Source of the DNA: Micropterus salmoides
Taxonomy: Eukaryota > Chordata > Actinopteri > Centrarchiformes > Centrarchidae
Assembly: GCF_014851395.1 (NCBI RefSeq)
Contig: NW_024042261.1
Location: 34,869,942-34,933,941 of the forward strand
Reading direction: 5' to 3'
Length of the DNA: 64,000 nt
The notes under the pieces were generated by a model that was not told the DNA's origin, did not search any database, and saw nothing but the letters and a program-made list of their open reading frames with translations. Of this stretch, positions 12,380 through 25,700 are shown piece by piece (the stretch's first letter is position 1; each line of letters begins with the position of its first letter). Position numbers and translations under genes: made by a program.

Positions 12380-14774
12380 GTCAGAAATCACACAGACCAA
12401 AACACATGCTTACTCACATCCAGCCTGTATCAGTGGGTGTATAAATACACCTACATTAAGTATGTGGTATTGATTCTTTGGTTTTTTGAATTTAATTTTA
12501 AAAATGTTTTATCATGACTAAGGTTTGCTTTTTAGACAATCAGTACAGGTCAAAAATCACAAAAGAACAATATTTTTAGTTGGTTGCCACACCAACTAAT
12601 ATTTACACAGAATTCAGATCTCATATTTTGAAAAGTCTCATCAGGTAAAGCATCTCAGAAGATAAGAAGGCTGAAGGCACAATTTGATGTCTATGTTAGC
12701 TAATGCTATTCAGTATTATCTTAACTATCCCAATCAAAAGAAAGCAATGTTTTTCACCAGGACTTAGATTGTTCTTCCCTTTCCCATTGACGTAAAGCTA
12801 ATTGTTTCATTTCCCGCAGATGAACGAGATGCGGTGCAGAAGAAGACTTTTACCAAGTGGGTAAACTCCCATCTGGCCAGAGTGTCCTGTCGCATATCTG
12901 ACCTCTACAACGACCTGAAGGATGGATACATGCTCACTAGACTTCTGGAGGTCCTCAGTGGAGAGTTGCTGGTAGGAATACATGCTCATAATGGCAAATT
13001 ATGCAATTATAATGGGGTAATTGTAGTCTATATTAATTGATCGATCATAGGAGTGTTAAAGGTGCTTTATGCAGCCTTACTGTACATCAATACATTATTA
13101 AGAAATTAGCTGTGTTACCTAGCTACTTCACTACACAGCCTGTAGTTCATTTTTGCAAATATTACATTAGCCACTGTTTCACCGTAAAAGTTTGTATGTT
13201 ACAGTTATTTTATAATCTTTTGTTAATTACAGATTTTTTGTGTTACTTAACCTACAGTAAGTGTAAACTGGAACTGGTTTTCTGTGGAAATAATTTCTGT
13301 GGAGTGCAGCTTTCTACAGTAGTGTATAGAGTGGAACTGGATGTTCTTACTGCCATTACTTTACTTCACTGAGGAGGATAAATTATTTGTCCTCAAACAT
13401 TCATTCTGTCTACTGTTTTCATAAATTCTTAAAGCTTAAGCTCTACTCCTGTTTTGACTCTTTTTTTTAAAAGTAAATTTGAAGTAAAATCCAAACTGAT
13501 GGCTGCATATGCTTTTTGCAAAAGTTATCTTTGTTCATGGCAATATGTTAATGCTACATTGATGCTGCATGTCCTACTTTAATAATAAGGGCTTAACTAT
13601 CAAAAGTAGTAATTAATCCATCTGTTTTACCCCAGCCGAGGCCTACACGGGGTCGTATGCGGATCCACTGCCTGGAGAACGTTGACAAAGCTCTCCAGTT
13701 TCTTAAAGAACAGAGGGTTCACCTTGAAAATGTTGGTTCCCATGACATTGTGGATGGAAACCACCGCCTCACCCTGGGCCTTATCTGGACCATCATCCTA
13801 CGCTTTCAGGTAAAGACAAACACATCTAAAACAACTCATTTTAAAACAGCATTTTATCATAGTGGCCAAGTTTGGGAGATGTTACTTGAAGTGTTACATC
13901 TGGTAGAGTCAAGGGTTAAATATTTAATTTAGTTTACTACAGCAGTCCTCGAGAAGCTACTTTGTCAGAAACACAACAGAAGAGGAGCTGGCGTTTCTGC
14001 AACCAAACAAACTCACATTGTCATAGTCAATCAAATATAACTGCAACTGCAGTCTGATGTCATGTTGCGCACAGTGTTCCTAGTTTTTCACATAGGACAC
14101 AGTAAAGTTGGTTACTTAAAGTCTAGTTCACGCTACAGGATTTATACAGGAGCTTGCCGACCGTCGAGCTGTGATCGGGGGCAAATCAACAATCAATCGG
14201 CGCTCGCCAATTGCTATGTGGGAACTTCTCAAAGACGCATCGACAGTACTGAGAAGTCTGAGGTGTGCAGGCTGTTACCTGCAGCTCTTAATCCAATAAC
14301 TCACTGTGGCTGGTTGTTGCATTAATCCTTGCAGTATTTAAAACTGATCCTCAAAAAAAATTGCTGAATCTGACCATGTCTTATCTTGTCTTGTTTAGTT
14401 AAGACAGTGGTCTGATATCAGCTGTATCACACGGGGGTTTCCAGCTAATGAAAGTTCACTAGACAAAATGCTAAATAATTGACTAACTTTCAAATATTTG
14501 ATTCTTCCCGTGGGATCCCAAGGCTTAAATCTGAGCTTCTCTGTTAGTGCACTGAGATGCTGGCCCATGTTGTCATGCTACTTCCTGAAGCACAAGGATG
14601 CTGTAATCAGCAGTGGCTTCATTTAGGATGAGCTGCCAGCGGTTCTGTTTGGGGGAGGATGTCACAGCTGCCGCATCATCAGCGTGCGACATCAACAGCA
14701 ACGTTTGGTGGCTAAAGCCTGAATGTGACTTAGGGCTAGAGGTAGCAGTCGCCTTCCAGTCTGCTCTTCAACAA

Positions 14775-14816
<42 letters not shown>

Positions 14817-15780
14817 TGCACTTGCTCTCTTACATACACACTCTGTCAGTCTGTTAGTATATCTATCTAGTCACACACACCTGAATACTCACGTCCTGTC
14901 ATGCAGACACACACACATGCAACGGTTTCCAGACCATAGCATGATACAGGAACAGGTCCTGCCATGTAAGTACAGCAGAAGCCCACAGCTCCTCTTTATT
15001 CCGCTTCAGTGCTACAGTGTGACTTTGGCAAAACAATGCTTGTTTAGCATTATTCAGACCCTTCTGTAACATTCACAGCGCACAGTTGCCTAGTAGCTGT
15101 CTCCTGGGACTCAGTATTGTCATGCAAGGCTTGGCTACCTACCACAGAGCACATTTAACTGCTAGGAGACTGTCGAGTGACCCTCTGAAAGCCAGGCTAG
15201 TGAGGATGAAGTAGTGTGTGCAATATGGCTAACTGGATTCATAATTTTAGTGTTAATGTTTTTAGTTCATGGACATCATTGACATGTAAGTGTGCAAGTC
15301 AGAGTGTGTGGTCTGTTTTTTATGCAAGGTGTGATAATCTTTTTAAATCATACTTTGAGGGTTTTTTTTGGCCTAACTACATTTCCCTAAATAGTATTAT
15401 ATGAAAGTAAGTAAGTTAGTAAGTCAGGTAATCAGTTCAGTAGACTGTGTAGAAACAAACACAGTTTAGATTTAGTTTCTCATTGTTGCCACACAAAATT
15501 ATTTAATAGCTGTAGTACAGTGATGCTTATGAAAGCAGCAGTTCATTCAGTCGATGCCTGTTTTGTATTTTGTTGTGATTTGAGTCTAGCTAAGCAGCTT
15601 TACCTGTACATTTTAGACTACAGTAGTCTTATCTGACTACTAGCTTTGCAACCATTAGCTGTGAGATTTGTTGTCGTCCCGCTCACCTGCTCCCAAGAGC
15701 CACCAGTCGATGGCCTCTTCAATTTTGCATGCGATGAGAAAGGAGAGCAATGCAAAAGACTGGTGTTCAGGAGTGTGTGT

Positions 15781-15830
<50 letters not shown>

Positions 15831-18800
15831 GAGAGAGAGTAATTATGAAATAAGTGAGGACAAAGGGAAAGGATGGTCAGCTTATGTGAAACAAGCAGTG
15901 ATGTGGTGGTATATAAATTGTGACCTTCAGGCAGTGTTCACCATCAGTGGTCAGATTTCTGAGGATTTGCAAAGGTTAAAATAAAATTCAGATTTTTGGT
16001 TTACACGTCTTTTCTCACACCTGCTTTATTTGCCATTATTTGTTATTATTAACTATTACACAGGTTTTATTTATGTTAAGGTTTAATTGTGCTGCTGCCT
16101 GTTTTGGCCAGGACTCTCTGGTAAAAGAGATTTTTAATCTCAGTGAGACGTCCTGGTTAAATAAAGGTTATAATAATTATAATAATAACATTATTTAGAA
16201 TTAGTTGTTTAAAACGGAAACCTGGCAAAAAGACATTTGCAGGTAAGGAGACAAAACAGAAATGAAAACAAAATACACACAGTATCAACGGACCATGGAG
16301 AAAGATTTAATTTTGGGGTCTGAAATGAGAAAAGCCATTAAATTATTATGAATACATTTAAAAAATGACAAACACCAAGCTGCACTGCAAAGAAATTCCA
16401 ATAAAATTAGATTTATTAATCAGATATATTTTGGTTATGTTTCAAACTGGCAATGGCAGCTATTATGCAAGTCAGTCATCTCTATAAATGCAACTAATGT
16501 GGAGATAGTGTAATAATTGCATTGCTTGAATATTGAACCACAATGGTTTTGGTCATGTTCTCAGTTTGCATAAGCAGACCTGGCTGCTTATGGAACACAT
16601 TACTGTTTAAATTACACAGTAGATTTTGTAGACGCATCAGCTTTAGGCCAATAAACAGTTGATTTTACAGTTTGGAAGTGGTCCAGGCCGGGGATTTTTG
16701 CCATTACACAACTGGGGTCTTCTTTGGCCATAACTATGGTACTAACAGAGTGTGAGGCTTGATTCCAAATCTGAAGGCGTGTTTATAAAATCAGTAACTT
16801 AATTTAATCAAACATTTAAGTGCTAATGTCAGAAGGATAAATTGTATAGGGTTGGCTGAGGTTAATGTTGTCCGGTCGGCTTCCAGTTATCTTTCCGTCT
16901 TGCGCTTGTCTCCCTTCATCTCCACCTCTTTTCCCTGTTCCTCCCTTCCTCTGTGGTGAAAGTGAGAGTTTGCTTTGTCCAGTCAGCAGGTAGGGCCAAA
17001 CCACTGCAGTAACTGCTCACAGGCAGAAAGAGTGGGAGAGAGAGAGGGAGGGACAGAGAGAAAGAGAGGGAGGAAAGATGGGAAAGGATTGACAGGAAAA
17101 GGAAGAGGTAATCCTAATGTATTTACAGAACCATACACAAATAATAACACACTGTTATTATTTGCAGTGACTTCATTTATAGTGTTGTATATGGTTGGCT
17201 AGGTGTCCTTGTGTTGTTTGCAGTGTGTGTATGTGCATTTGCTTACCTAACAAACTGCCAACTCTCTTGCCGTTTATAATGAGTCTGAATCGAGACACAT
17301 TGATGTAGCTTCACTGTATATTTGACAAGATATGTAAATTCATATTTTTACTGAATCATATTGCGCTCTTGGGTTATGGTTAAGATGTAGATTGTGTATT
17401 CAATATTGGTGAGATGTTCCTAATATTTTATACATTCCCGGTGGGTTTATCTGGCACATTGTCTTATGCATCAAAATGTTTTTTCTTATTGGGTAACAAT
17501 GGAGTTACCGCAGACGGCTAACTGGTAGTTTTTAACGATTAATGTACTCATTATTTGTGGAATTTTCTCATTAATCATTCAATCAGTAATTCAATCCATC
17601 TGTATGTCAAATGTAATAACAAATACTCATTATTTACAAGTTACCAGCCTGTAGAGATGCAGCACTTCTAACTTGTGAAGCTGTGACCAGTTAAAGGGGT
17701 ATTATGTAGTTTTCAGCAGCCACTAGGGGCACGGTTTTTAGATTGCAACCAGGCATGTGCTCATACATGTGCTCGAACTCATAAGTGAGCAAAATCCGTT
17801 CATGAGCTTCATTCAAAGTGCTGTAAACTCAAGTAAACTCCCACTGCAACGTTACAGTAATGTTTTTATCTGCTTGATGTTGAACTAATCCATGCTTGTT
17901 ACATGATAACGTTACATTGACTGCATTTAGCCGACGTGATACATCGGCGTTAGCTCGCCTGCCGCTTTTCAATAGCTAATATATTTGTTTATCTTTCACC
18001 GGAGAGGCTCAGCAATGTGAGCACAGTTAAATATATTGATAATGAAACGGTTAGCGAGCTAGACTGAATATTATAAATGAGATTGTTGCCACACTTTATA
18101 ACAGTTAGACCGCAGTAACTCCAAATACGATGTCTCTTATGCTGAAATTACATCTAGTGCTAGTTTCCACGTGTGATATTCTATCAGGATAAAGAGACAG
18201 ACAAATGATTTTAGTGTAATCCCAAACCTCATCTGATCTCTGGTGATTGTGAGCACTTGTGTTCATCTTTTTCGTGCCTGTTCATGCATTTTATTTGTGT
18301 GTGTGTTTTTACATGCAAGACTGTGTTTGTGTACGTGTGCACAATTTTGTGGCTAACAACATGGGTAGCAGCTGATTCCAGGGTGTCATGTCCCCAATTA
18401 CCTTGGATCATGTCACTGTGATGGGATTGGTTGAATAGCTGTCACTGTCACCTATCATCAGGCGTTGTAATGGCCCTGCACTTCCTTGCACTGAAATCCT
18501 CAGCTCTTATTGCTCTTGTCTGTTTTTACTTTTAATTCTCTCTCGCTGTGTGTTCATTTGAGGGTTCAGGAATACTCTCATGGTAATGTCACTTTGACCT
18601 TTGCTCTAGACTGGTTCCAGACCTCTGACCTCCGAGTTGCCACCCAAATCTCAGTACAGCAATAAGTCTGGTGTTGCTCTCATGGCTGTTTCCATGGTTG
18701 GAGAAACACCTGAGCCATTCAGAGCCTTTGTGGGTAGGACTTAATGTGACAGGTGGTAACACTGCCAAACTTTGTCAGAGTTAGACAAATCTTAAACATG

Positions 18801-21800
18801 CTTACTTTTAACATTTTAATCACGATCTAATCACTGCTTATGATCTATTAAGCTGCATAGTTATAGCCATATCATAAATAGAAAAATTATCTGACTTGAG
18901 ATTGGAGCATGACAGGTAGCTAATAAGTAAGCTAACTTTGCTAGCTAGCTTACAAATGTTAGCCAGACAGCCTCTGTCACTCACTCCTTCATTGACTCAT
19001 TCACTGCTCCCTATATAATAGACATTAGCTGTCAGAGATAAATTGAGATTCTGGACATTAAAACAATCATAATTTTTAGCATAATCAATGAAAGGTGTAA
19101 TGTTGCACAACTATAAGATGCAATGCATTGCATTGTGGGATTGTTAGCAGAAAGTAGTGCACATGTACAATATTTTTCCCCCTCCATTGTAGGAATTGTT
19201 GAGGCCACTATATAGTAGCCTACATACATTCACATTTAAAGTTTTGACACTGGATGTAAAACTTTAAACATTTCTGTTGTAACTTTAAATGCCTGACCAG
19301 GGACAGGGGTTGCAAATTAGTCATGGCTAGAAACCTGTATGCATGCCATCTACTTTGTATAATGTATAAAGCAAGACTCATGCATTTGTCCCTGTCAAAT
19401 AAACAAGAAATTAAAAATAATGGTGGACAGTCAGTGCAGTGTACTATGTAATGAATAGGAAGTGATTTTGGACACAGCCTCAACTACTCACTGTTTGCTA
19501 AACAACACACTAGTAGACAAAGTCTTCTGTAAGGGACATGGTAAATGACTAAAATGTGAATGTATGTTTCCAAAAAAGAAAGCAGCGAGGTGCATTAAAC
19601 TCTATATCTGGTCTGACAGAAGCTGTAGGGTCTGTGCTACGGGGTCTCTTCTTCAAACACTGAACTGCTGCTTTGCTGTGTTGTTTCTCAGATCCAGGTG
19701 ATTAAAATAGAGACAGAGGACAACCGAGAAACTCGCTCTGCCAAGGATGCCCTGCTGCTCTGGTGCCAGATGAAGACTGCAGGGTGAGCAATGAAATGAA
19801 AATACAGGAAACTGTGAGCTGTAACAGTGAATTTAATGATAATTTACGTAATGTACCAAGTCAGTATGTCTGTGTTAATACGTTTACATTTACAAAACAT
19901 TTCTCCATGCTCCAGGTACTCTGAGGTCAACATCCAGAATTTCACCACCTGCTGGAGAGACGGCCTCGCCTTCAATGCCCTCATACACAGACACAGGTAG
20001 GTGGTATTTTAAAATCTCGTCTCCATAGCACGCTACTATCTTTAACAAAGGGAAGTTGCACGTTTTACATGATAAAAAAATGTGGAAAAGTTTGCAATAT
20101 TGTTGTGTTTTGGGTTTTGTAATTACAGAAGTTGTTGGATTTTCCACTTTTTCATGAGTTAAAGTAGTTGGATTTTGATATACAAACATGACCAAAAACA
20201 ATTGCAATGACAAAAACAAAAAACATGCATATTTATTTAGATTAACAGAGCAAGATGGGGTGGGAAGACATATAATTTTAGGATTAGAGCCTTATATGAC
20301 ACATCATCATCTTTGTCTGCCCTCCAGACCTGACCTGATAGAGTTCCACAAGTTGACACGGTCCAATGCAACCCATAACCTCCAGCAAGCCTTCAACATC
20401 GCTGAGCAGCAGCTGGGCCTCACCAAACTCCTGGACCCTGAAGGTAAGAATGTTCAACCGGTTTTGGGTTAATGTCAGTCAAACCACATTACATACAGCA
20501 GTATCCATAATAGTGCCATAAAAGTGTTTTTTTTACTCACTGATAAATAGTTACTGTGTGGCTTTATTTATTTGTCTCCACCACCTCCCTGTGGTTCAGA
20601 TGTGAACACAGAGAACCCAGACGAAAAGTCCATCATCACCTATGTGGTCTCCTACTACCACTACTTTTCCAAGATGAAGGCTCTTATTGTGGAGGGCAAG
20701 AGGGTTGGCAAGGTAAAAAATACACACACACACACACACACACAGATACTCAATGAAAGTTGAAGGACCAGCGGTGTTGGAAGCTAAAACACAAGTAGCA
20801 ATTCATCAAAATCCCAACCTTCTGTCTGACTCAGGTGCTAGACAATTGTATTGAGGCAGAGAAGATCATCAACCGCTATGAGGCTCTGGCGTCCGACCTG
20901 TTGGACTGGATAGAAAAGACCATTGCGGTCATCAGCAACCAGAAGTTTGCCAACTCGCTAACCGGAGTTCAGCAGCAGCTGCAGGCCTTCACAACCTACT
21001 GCACCATAGAGAAACCCATCAAGTATGTTTAATGAATTTTTAAAATTGCATCTTGTTATTTTAATGCCATTTTTGCCTTTTCATGCATGCATATGACTTC
21101 ATGCATACCTTATATTGCAGAGCATATAGTTCACACTGCTTGTAAATACTACTGGAGACTACTGGTTGATTCGTTCTACTGTGACTGATCGTGGTTCAAG
21201 AAGTTTTGATTTTACATTTCATTTAGTTAGTAATGCATTGCTGCAGTCGATACATAGAATATTTATCTTTAACAACAACATCAATGGATTAATAATTTCC
21301 AAATGTGAGAATGTGCTTTTTTTCTTGATTAATCGATAATGAACATATTGATCTATAATGAAAAAAATTATCCTTTGCAGCCCTTATGTTGTTAACAGGG
21401 TGCGAACTACAGGGGAGCCAGGGTGAGCTTAGCTCCCCTTAATAAGACATCATCTCGCCTAAAAGCATGATTTGTGATACTTTGGGGGTCTCTAAAATAT
21501 TGACAGCATGCTTTATTGAGAAATTCATTCCTATATTTCTCTATCATCACGGATCATGCCTAAAATCAGGAGCGTCAGACTTCATCCAGCCAGAGGGAAC
21601 AATCACCGACCGTCCGCAGCAGGCCGGTCGCTCCATCGCGGTATCCCTGTCCGGCACAGGTTGTGTTGCTAGTACGACCGATGCCTGTGAATGGTTTGTG
21701 ATTGTTTCCTCTAGCTGAATGAATATTACGCATGATTCATGCACTACTGCAGCTGGGGGCTCCCCGCAGCGCCACCTAACTTTCTAAAGTCTTTTCTCTC

Positions 21801-22488
21801 ATGGAAAAAAGAAAGGTCAGGTTGCAAACACAGCCGCAGCTGTTGTGTGAAGCATAATTGTAGCAAAATGGCTTCATATGATAATAATAATAATGCTTAT
21901 TATTAATAATAATGGATTGTATATGTATTGTAATGGAACATCTATCATGATCGTAAATTAATTTGAGGTTTTACTATACATAGTTCACATGTTAATCATG
22001 CAATAAACTCTATATATTGTTTTAGATTCAAATTAATTTCTTGAAATATATGCTGTAGCAGCAACTGAGTGATTGTCAACCATGTATATTCTGAGAGATC
22101 AAAAATCAGCAAGTATGTGTACATGCTTTATATACATGAGGTTGGTGGTTATGTGCAGTATATACCTGTATAGATGTCTATATACAGTATATACAGCGTG
22201 TATAGATGACAATATGTACACATTTGAAAACAATGTTATGGGTTATTGTATGGGAATATTTCTGGCACTATATTATCGATTTAACTGTTCATCAGAGTGA
22301 TGGCGTGTGGTTAGAAACTGTTCCTGTGTCTCGTTGTTTGGGTGTACACTGTTCTCCTCTGTATTCAGTCGAGACTGTTTATTTGCCTACTTCTAAGGTT
22401 CATGTAGAAGTGCATAACCAAATAGATCTTCTGTTGGCTGGTATCAAACAAGTCTCAGTAGGAGTCAATAGTGTGTGTCAGTGTGTGT

Positions 22489-22538
<50 letters not shown>

Positions 22539-22703
22539 ATGCAAACATGCATGAAACACACTGGAACACAGAGCCACTGCAGAGCCACTGCAGAGCCACT
22601 GAGCCATGAGCATTTTTGTCCAGCATCATCAGGATCAGCGTTAGCAGACCAGTACTACACTCACGGCCTCACAGGCACTGGGAGTACACAGGCAGCTATG
22701 ATG

Positions 22704-22749
<46 letters not shown>

Positions 22750-25700
22750 TATGATACAATATGTCTTGTTACACTCCGGCTTGATGTCCAGTTGAGTGAA
22801 GTGTTTGTGTCCAATACTAGCAGCCAGCAGTTGACTTATGACTTATCTAACATGCAAACACACTGCAGACACACATACGCAATGTGATAGTAATTCAACT
22901 ATCAGTGCAGCACTCACATACAGTGTTTGGTGCGCCTACAGTTCATTTTGAGATATGCTGCCAGTAGCATAAAGCTGTTGTCTCCAATATGTCCAATATG
23001 CTTTACAGCATTTCCAATAAACAGTCTTTATGAACACGCAGTTTTATTTCATCCAGCAGGATTTGAAAGGTTTCCACTGATCATACAACTTACTGAATCC
23101 CACAAACAACTGTGTACTTTTTTTTATTTGAAGCTGAAACATGAAACATGATTTCACCAAATAATGATGACATTAGCATTGAAGCAATTAGTCGATTAAA
23201 CGATTAGTTGACCGACAGAAAAGTCATCAGCAACTTTAATTTAGAAGATAATCAGAAGATAAATCAGTAATAAATGAGTTGTTATTTCTAGCCATAGAAT
23301 ATTTACAGAAGAGCTCATGTGCACACTTGAAATTCAAATCACATATTGACACCTTTCTATTTTTTAAAATCAAGATCCTTATTGTCTTATATATAAAAGA
23401 TAGTCCTTTTCTATTCTCGCTTGTTCATAAAATGTCACTATATTGGTTCGATGCAGTAATAAACACCCAGGTGTTCATACAGTGAATAAAATTATTAACG
23501 CAACACTTTTGAGCTGAACTCAAAGATCTAAGACTCGAAAATGTGCAGTTCCATCTCACAGCACAATGCCACAGATGTCACAAGTTTTGAGGGAGCGCGC
23601 AATTAGCATGCTGACTGCAGGAATACACATTTGTGCTTTTTATTGTGGCCAGCCTAAGGCACACCTGTGCAATATCCATGCTGTCTATGTGCTCACTAAC
23701 ACAGATTTAGACAGATTTGTGAACAATATTTGAGAGAAATAGGCCTTTTGTGTACATAGAGAAAGTCTTGTGAATGGGGGCAAAAACAAAAGTGTTGTGT
23801 TTATACTTTTGTTCAGTGTACATTAGATGGAGTGGTGAATGGCCGTGATATTGGACAGCAGGGTAGCAGAATGAGCAGAGAAATCGCCCTTTACCAGGAG
23901 TCCTCAGTCCTAGCTGTCAGCAAGCATTCATGCTGTGAGTGTCCTTGAACAAGACACTAAAACTCTGACCAGCTTTATGGCTGCAGCTTGAGTGTTTCCT
24001 TTGACCCCATTTTTTTTACTTTGAACAATTTGAAAGTACTTTCATCGTGTCCTACACAGAGGCGACTGTTGAAAGAGAAGAGGCCACATTGTGAAACAGA
24101 ATCACTAACTAATGTTTTCTGCTTCACGCTCAGGTTTCAGGAGAAGGGGAATCTTGAGGTCCTTCTCTTCACCATCCAAAGCAAACTCAGAGCCAACAAC
24201 CAGAAACCCTATGTGCCTCATGATGGGAAGCTCATCTCAGACATCAACAAGGTTGTATATCCACCAGCTGAGTTGTTTTTATTTTACTGTATATACAGTA
24301 TTTCACCTTTTACTAAACAATGAAGTAGCATCTGGTACAAGCGTGGGAAAATTGTTGCCTTTGAGATAACCTGCAGTCAAACTTTGTTTTCACCTTATAC
24401 TGACCGTATACTTTATCTTATTATACTTTTTCTATTACATTACCACCATTAAACTTTGTTTTTTTATACCCTAAACTTGTTGTCATTTTCTGTCCAGGCC
24501 TGGGAGAGGCTGGAGAAGGCGGAACATGAGAGGGGCGTGGCTCTGCGAAAGGAGCTGATTCGTCAGGAGAAGCTGGAGCTGCTGGCTCAGTGCTTTGACC
24601 ACAAAACCACCATGAGACAAGCTTGGCTCAATGAGAACCAGAGACTTGTATCTCAGGTAGGAATCTCAGGGGCACACGATAAACCAATCATCTAACCTGA
24701 TGCAGATGTGATGCAAACATGCTTCTTCCAGTGAATACATAATTACGAATAAGCAAGAGGGTATTTCTTTTGACGGCGCTGAAGAAAAAGGTGCTATATT
24801 TTGGTTTTGCTGGGCAGTTCCATTTCCCTTTTACGTAAGAAATCCTATTTATTTTTTTAAGCAAACTATTTTTTCACTTTTGCACCATAACAAAGGCTTT
24901 CTTTCAAAACATATTGATGCCAACCCCGTAATAATGACTTTTATTATACTCAGGACTCCGGTGGTTTAACTTTTGAAATGAAAAACAATTCTTATAAATA
25001 GTATATGGGTGTTTTACTGATATTATATTTAAAGGCTGAAAAAGATATACCTTTTTTGTGTAAAGCAGAATATCATTTCAGTCTAAATCACATCACAAAA
25101 CACAAAAGAGAATATCATTTTATTCAGATGAATTGACAGGCTGTAAAATCACCCTGTGTTCATATGTCCTGTGCTACTGTGTGTAAGTTAAGTTTCTTCT
25201 TTGGTCGTCATACTTTCAATGGTTAATTTTCATTAACTTCATCTTTTTGCCCTGTCTCTTTTCACTTCTCCTCCTTTCGTCTCCCCGCTTTCTTTCCCTC
25301 GTCTCCACACCTTACATCTTTTTTTTTTCTTCTCTCCGTCTACAGGACAATTTTGGTTATGACCTACCAGCAGTTGAGGCAGCAATGAAGAAACACGAGG
25401 CCATTGAGGCGGACATAGCCTCGTATGAAGAGCGAATTGGCGTGGTGGTGGAACTTGCCTCAGAGATGGAAGCCGAAGGATACTACGACATCCGGCGTAT
25501 CTCGGCACGCAAGGAGAACATCCTGGGCCAGTGGAGTCTGCTGAAGGAGTTGGTGGCTGGGAGGAGGACCCGGCTGGAGAAGAACCTGGCCCTGCAGAAG
25601 ACTTTTCAGGACATGGTCTACATGATCGACTGGATGGAGGATACACAGGTACTGGAGGCTGTGTGAGAGAGAGAGAGAGAGAGAAGAGAGAAAAATAACT

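Larger units (their letters stand above)
13810..19691 (+). other. sptbn4: Intron 3 (5.9 kb) with repeats
   Basis: Large intron splitting CH1 from CH2. It contains a possible foldback-type repeat near 14110-14340, the microsatellites at 14777 and 15773, a LINE-like 3' tail at 16080-16175, a repeat fragment from about 17690 and an AT-rich transposon copy at 18960-19490. I found no further exon. Confidence 0.85.
21023..24133 (+). other. sptbn4: Intron 8 (3.1 kb) with repeats
   Basis: Holds short copies of the 'gctgcaactaacgatt' type repeat (21235-21395, 23165-23275), the microsatellites at 22471 and 22705, a three-copy 11-mer and a Tc1-like deletion derivative. The CpG-bearing 21390-21840 stretch looks like a degraded interspersed element, but I could not name it. 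Confidence 0.85.

Noticed and set aside
22206..22754. 182-codon open frame
   Set aside because: Mostly (CV)n and (TH)n from GT and CA microsatellites; not a gene.
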